Shown here piece after piece: positions 61,428-64,000 of a stretch of DNA of 64,000 nt; position 1 is the first letter of the stretch, and every line of letters starts with the position of its first letter. The DNA comes from Serratia sp. DD3 (GTDB lineage Bacteria; Pseudomonadota; Gammaproteobacteria; Enterobacterales; Enterobacteriaceae). A model generated the notes under the pieces. The model saw nothing but the letters and a program-made list of their open reading frames with translations. It searched no databases and was not told the origin of the DNA. The position numbers and the translations under genes are program-made. The stretch is from the NCBI RefSeq assembly GCF_000496755.2, contig NZ_AYKS02000089.1, forward strand, positions 85,980 to 149,979, written 5' to 3'.

Positions 61428-61583
61428 AATCCCTCCGCCGGTATTGACCGGATCAGGTTCGACGGGTGTACTCTCAGCGGAAAAACTGGCTGTGCAGGTG
61501 TTGCATTGTATTGAGCAACACCCCGTTGGGCACAGTCCGTTGCGTTTCAGGCAACGATGGGGATTTTCCGCACCCCGTTGAGA
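61428..61583 (-). ncRNA. TPP riboswitch (THI element) of thiBPQ with long P3 arm
   Basis: The minus strand carries the conserved TPP-riboswitch segments: TCTCAACGGGGTGCGGAAAA (61564-61583), GCTGAGAGTACACCCGTCGA, and ACCTGATCCGGTCAATACCG before GGAGGGATTTG (61428). Helix P2 is GCGGAAAA / TTTTCCGC. Between the P2 strands about 75 bases form two further hairpins (CGTTGC / GCAACG, and CTGTGC..GGTGTTGC / GCAACACC..GCACAG) instead of a short P3. TPP binding is expected to hide the thiB start or stop transcription. The end of the element is about 158 bases before the thiB GTG. Confidence 0.9.
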
Positions 61584-61667
61584 CGGCGCTATTGTAAAGG
61601 CTAATGGGTGCGGGTGAAAGCCGATTATCCCATGTTCCGTAAAAGAACAGTTCCTTTGGGAGGGCGG

Positions 61668-63329
61668 TTAAACTTCGGGTGGTGCAAACCAGGCAGATTT
61701 AAAGTCAAACCAGCCCAGCGTATTCATTCGCACTCCGCGCATGCTGCATTGACCATGCAGTTGTAACCAGTGATGAAACAAAGGATGCAACTGATGGCTG
61801 CTCACTAGCCGCTGGCTGAATTCTGCAATTGATAGGCGGTTATCTCGCCATAATAGGGCATTTTGGGCCATATCTTCATTCAGGCAATGCTGAATCAATG
61901 GTAATTCATACAACGTAGCAAACAGGGAAAACTCCAGTGGTAGCGTAAAGTTGGCACTGCCCAGCCACAGATCACTTTCTGCCTCGCCTTGATGCCAGGC
62001 GTCGTAGCTGATGGTTTGTACCTTGAGGGTGATGTGGTGTTCTGCCAGCAGCGACCCAATGGCTTGCTGGATGGCATGAAACTCGGAGTGTTCACCGTAG
62101 AAGGTCAGTGTCAGTGTGGTCAGGTTTGCTGGTTTTTGAGGGGGCTCGAAGGTGCGGTTATGCAACCAGCGTGGCAACATACCATAGGCCGGTGCCCAGT
62201 ACCGTTGATAGATTGAACTTGCATGGTTAAGCAGTGCAATAGGGTTGAACAACGCACAGAGCCAATGGCGGATTTCGGCATCTGAAGCCAGAGGGGAGCG
62301 CTGATCAAACAGTAGAAAGTAGCAGCCTTCTTCTAGTCGGTTTTCCAGTTCATTTTTACCGCTATCATCCCCCTGTAGCTGTACACCGGGATGGATCAGT
62401 TCTTCTGCCACTTCCGGCAATAGCCAGATATTAACTTCATCGATGAGGGCGCGATAACCGAAATAGTCATCAAAAGCATGAATTTTCATCTGGCCGTGAT
62501 GATTGCGCACCACCCGGTAAGGCCCGGTACCCACCGGATGGCGGGAAAAGTCTGGCAGGCTTTGCCATTCCCGTGGCAGGATCATGGCGTGTACACTTCC
62601 CAGCAGCCAGGGCAGCCAATAGTCAGGGGTATGGAGATGGACATCAATAACATAAGGCGTAGGGGAAAGTACCCGGTCAATATGTGAAAACAGGGGCAGA
62701 GAAATAAGACGGCTTAGTGAATAGGTGACATCCTCCATTTCCAGTTCGCGGCCATGATGAAAATGAATCGCCGGGCGCAGATAAAAACGCCAATGTAACG
62801 GGCCGATGGTTTGCCAATGATGTGAGAGGTCCGGTTCGAGTTCCCCATTTTCCTCATTTATGCGAGTTAACCCATTGAAAATCTGCCGGGCCAGATGGGT
62901 TTCCGAGCGGCGTAGCGCTGAACCGGGCAGCAGATTGTCAAGTTGGCGATAGTAGAGGACCCGCAAGATATGCTTACCTTGGCGGAAGCTCCGTCCTAAC
63001 TGAGAGAGCAGCATCTGACGAACCACATTTTTATCGCCCACCAGTTGCACCAGTTGATCGATGCGATCCTGTTCTAATAACTCTTCAGCTCGTTGTTGCT
63101 GTAAGGCCAGACCGGTGTAATGAAAATTTAAGCGTGATCGTTTACCGCGCCCGGATTCGGCTTGCCAGCTCAGCCAGCCTTGTTGTTGCATGGTACTGAG
63201 TAGTGAACGGACATGGCGGCGTGAACAGCAGAGTACTTGTGCCAGTTCTTGCAGTGTGGTTTCAATAGATTGCCCGTGGCAGTGTTGCCATAGGCGAATA
63301 AACTGTTGTTGCAAGCGCGAAGTGGACAT
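61668..63329 (-). CDS. sgrR: Transcriptional activator of sgrS, SgrR
   Basis: SgrR senses glucose-phosphate stress and activates sgrS. From [20 protein letters not shown] (start 63329) the protein has 553 residues. It has an N-terminal winged-helix part ([24 protein letters not shown] split across the helix-turn-helix), then an ABC-type solute-binding domain starting near residue 160. The C-terminal [19 protein letters not shown], here [18 protein letters not shown], is conserved. It is divergent from sgrS/sgrT, as in E. coli. Confidence 0.96.
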   Translation of the reverse strand: MSTSRLQQQFIRLWQHCHGQSIETTLQELAQVLCCSRRHVRSLLSTMQQQGWLSWQAESGRGKRSRLNFHYTGLALQQQRAEELLEQDRIDQLVQLVGDKNVVRQMLLSQLGRSFRQGKHILRVLYYRQLDNLLPGSALRRSETHLARQIFNGLTRINEENGELEPDLSHHWQTIGPLHWRFYLRPAIHFHHGRELEMEDVTYSLSRLISLPLFSHIDRVLSPTPYVIDVHLHTPDYWLPWLLGSVHAMILPREWQSLPDFSRHPVGTGPYRVVRNHHGQMKIHAFDDYFGYRALIDEVNIWLLPEVAEELIHPGVQLQGDDSGKNELENRLEEGCYFLLFDQRSPLASDAEIRHWLCALFNPIALLNHASSIYQRYWAPAYGMLPRWLHNRTFEPPQKPANLTTLTLTFYGEHSEFHAIQQAIGSLLAEHHITLKVQTISYDAWHQGEAESDLWLGSANFTLPLEFSLFATLYELPLIQHCLNEDMAQNALLWRDNRLSIAEFSQRLVSSHQLHPLFHHWLQLHGQCSMRGVRMNTLGWFDFKSAWFAPPEV

Positions 63330-63396
63330 AAAAGAGGAACTCTCTGGGTGCAATTCGTCAATTTATCTTTCCCTATATTACGCTGATAATGTGGTT

Positions 63397-63648
63397 AGTT
63401 GAAACAGCGGAGGGAGATTGATGAACCTTTTTTTAGCCAAACAATTTTATCAGGGCTATTTCGCTAATATCGAACAACAGAAAGCCAATTGGCTGAAGGC
63501 GGTGCCGATGGAGGCGCGCTTGAATATCCTCGCCCACTTGTTGCAGTGGGATATCCCGTCACTGAATGATAACGAGAGTCGTGGACGGTAACAGTTTCTG
63601 AGTAATGGTGTTTTTCACCAGCCAGTGGGGAGACTCACTGGTTTTTTT
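63397..63648 (+). ncRNA. sgrS: SgrS, glucose-phosphate stress small RNA
   Basis: SgrS pairs with ptsG mRNA through Hfq and encodes the small protein SgrT. A TGATAAT-like -10 (GATAAT at 63385-63390) sets a start near 63397. The 3' part contains the base-pairing segment CTGAGTAATGGTGT (63598-63611), one base different from the E. coli CTGAGTATTGGTGT. This is followed by the hairpin CCAGTG / CACTGG and a seven-T tail (63642-63648). The position, divergent from sgrR, confirms the identity. The 5' end is an estimate. Confidence 0.88.
63421..63591 (+). CDS. sgrT: SgrT, small protein inhibitor of glucose uptake
   Basis: SgrT is encoded inside SgrS and blocks glucose transport through PtsG. This ORF, too short for usual gene calls, has 56 codons behind GGAGGGAGATTG. 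It reads MNLFLAKQFYQGYFANIEQQ, later LAHLLQWDIPSLN. The parts KQFYQGYF and LLQWD match E. coli SgrT (RQFYQHYF, LMQWDD), which has 43 residues. This version is longer at both ends, mainly the N-terminus and the tail NDNESRGR. Confidence 0.85.
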   Translation: MNLFLAKQFYQGYFANIEQQKANWLKAVPMEARLNILAHLLQWDIPSLNDNESRGR

Positions 63649-63650
63649 AT

Positions 63651-64000
63651 GTGCGTCGGGCATGGCGCGTAGCGCTTTGACAGGCGCTGTCCTTTGACTG
63701 TGGTGGTCGAAGGGCGACTTGGAGGTGTAAGTCCTCTACACACCCGACGAGGGGAAGTGTTAGCTGAACGGCAAGGGTGCCCATCGTGAGGTGGGATCTG
63801 AAGGAAGCTGAAAGCAAAATGCTGGCCTGACGAACAGGAAGCGGTTTAGGCATAACAGTGGGGTAAGGCGGCATATATCGTCAAAGCCCGATACTCGTAC
63901 GGAACGCTGTTACGTAAAGCCGACAGGTATAAGCAGGAAGGTCGCGCGAATTACCCCGGGAGATCTGTTGCTCTGCCATGGAGCTACCAACATTGTGAGG
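63651..64000 (+). mobile_element. 5' part of a group II intron (cut by window end)
   Basis: The sequence opens GTGCG, the standard 5' end of group II introns, three bases after the sgrS U-tract. It continues with the strongly structured domain I of the bacterial type: GCGCGTAGCGC, GGGCGACTTGGAGGTGTAAG, CCCGACGAGGGGAAGTG, GGATCTGAAGGAAGCTGAAAG. It has no coding frame of its own in the visible part; the reverse-transcriptase/maturase gene should follow beyond the window. Confidence 0.8.

Noticed and set aside
63647..63874. A 75-codon minus-strand frame at the window end
   Set aside because: It lies in the structured RNA part of a group II intron, antisense to it; not a gene.

Overview
The window is chromosomal DNA from a gamma-proteobacterium of the order Enterobacterales, most likely Yersiniaceae and closest in character to Serratia. 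This rests on near E. coli-like proteins and gene order (thrBC-yaaA-yaaJ-talB-mog-satP-dnaKJ-nhaAR-rpsT-ribF-ileS-lspA-fkpB-ispH-dapB-carAB-folA-apaHG-rsmA-pdxA-surA-lptD-djlA-rluA), on several ERIC-type palindromic repeats, and on extra genes absent from the E. coli version of this stretch. The genus is an inference; no rRNA or tRNA gene is visible.

Region 1 (1-38 kb) is conserved core. It carries the end of the threonine operon (thrB partial, thrC), yaaA, an alanine/sodium symporter, transaldolase, mog, an extra metabolite:H+ symporter and the acetate carrier satP. The chaperone operon dnaK-dnaJ follows, behind a sigma-32 promoter, then nhaA-nhaR and rpsT (TTG start). The forward cluster ribF-ileS-lspA-fkpB-ispH-dapB leads to carAB, preceded by a P1 promoter and ArgR-like boxes, then yjjP-yjjB and folA. 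On the reverse strand lies the envelope/ribosome-maturation operon lptD-surA-pdxA-rsmA-apaG-apaH. djlA and rluA close the block.

Region 2 (about 37.7-49.8 kb) is an accessory island between rluA and rapA, which are neighbours in E. coli. It has a decayed phage-type integrase end, a large AT-rich gene for a membrane-anchored P-loop NTPase of YobI/KAP type (1210 aa, a candidate phage-defence protein), two small unknown genes upstream of it, and an ASCH-domain gene. Beyond these are a broken cytochrome c gene, a secreted concanavalin-like protein, a secreted SnoaL-like protein divergent from a LysR regulator, a glycerophosphodiesterase lipoprotein and an orphan fimbrial adhesin. ERIC-derived repeats separate many of these units.

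Region 3 (49.8-64 kb) returns to core genes: rapA, polB, the valine/leucine-attenuated ivbL-ilvB-ilvN operon, the TPP-riboswitch-controlled thiBPQ operon, and the divergent sgrR / sgrS-sgrT sugar-phosphate stress locus. The window ends inside the 5' RNA part of a group II intron that begins three bases after the U-tract of the sgrS terminator.

The best candidates for something new are the YobI-like NTPase with its small upstream genes, the expanded arm of the thiB riboswitch, the composite ERIC element upstream of rapA, and the group II intron at the sgrS terminator.
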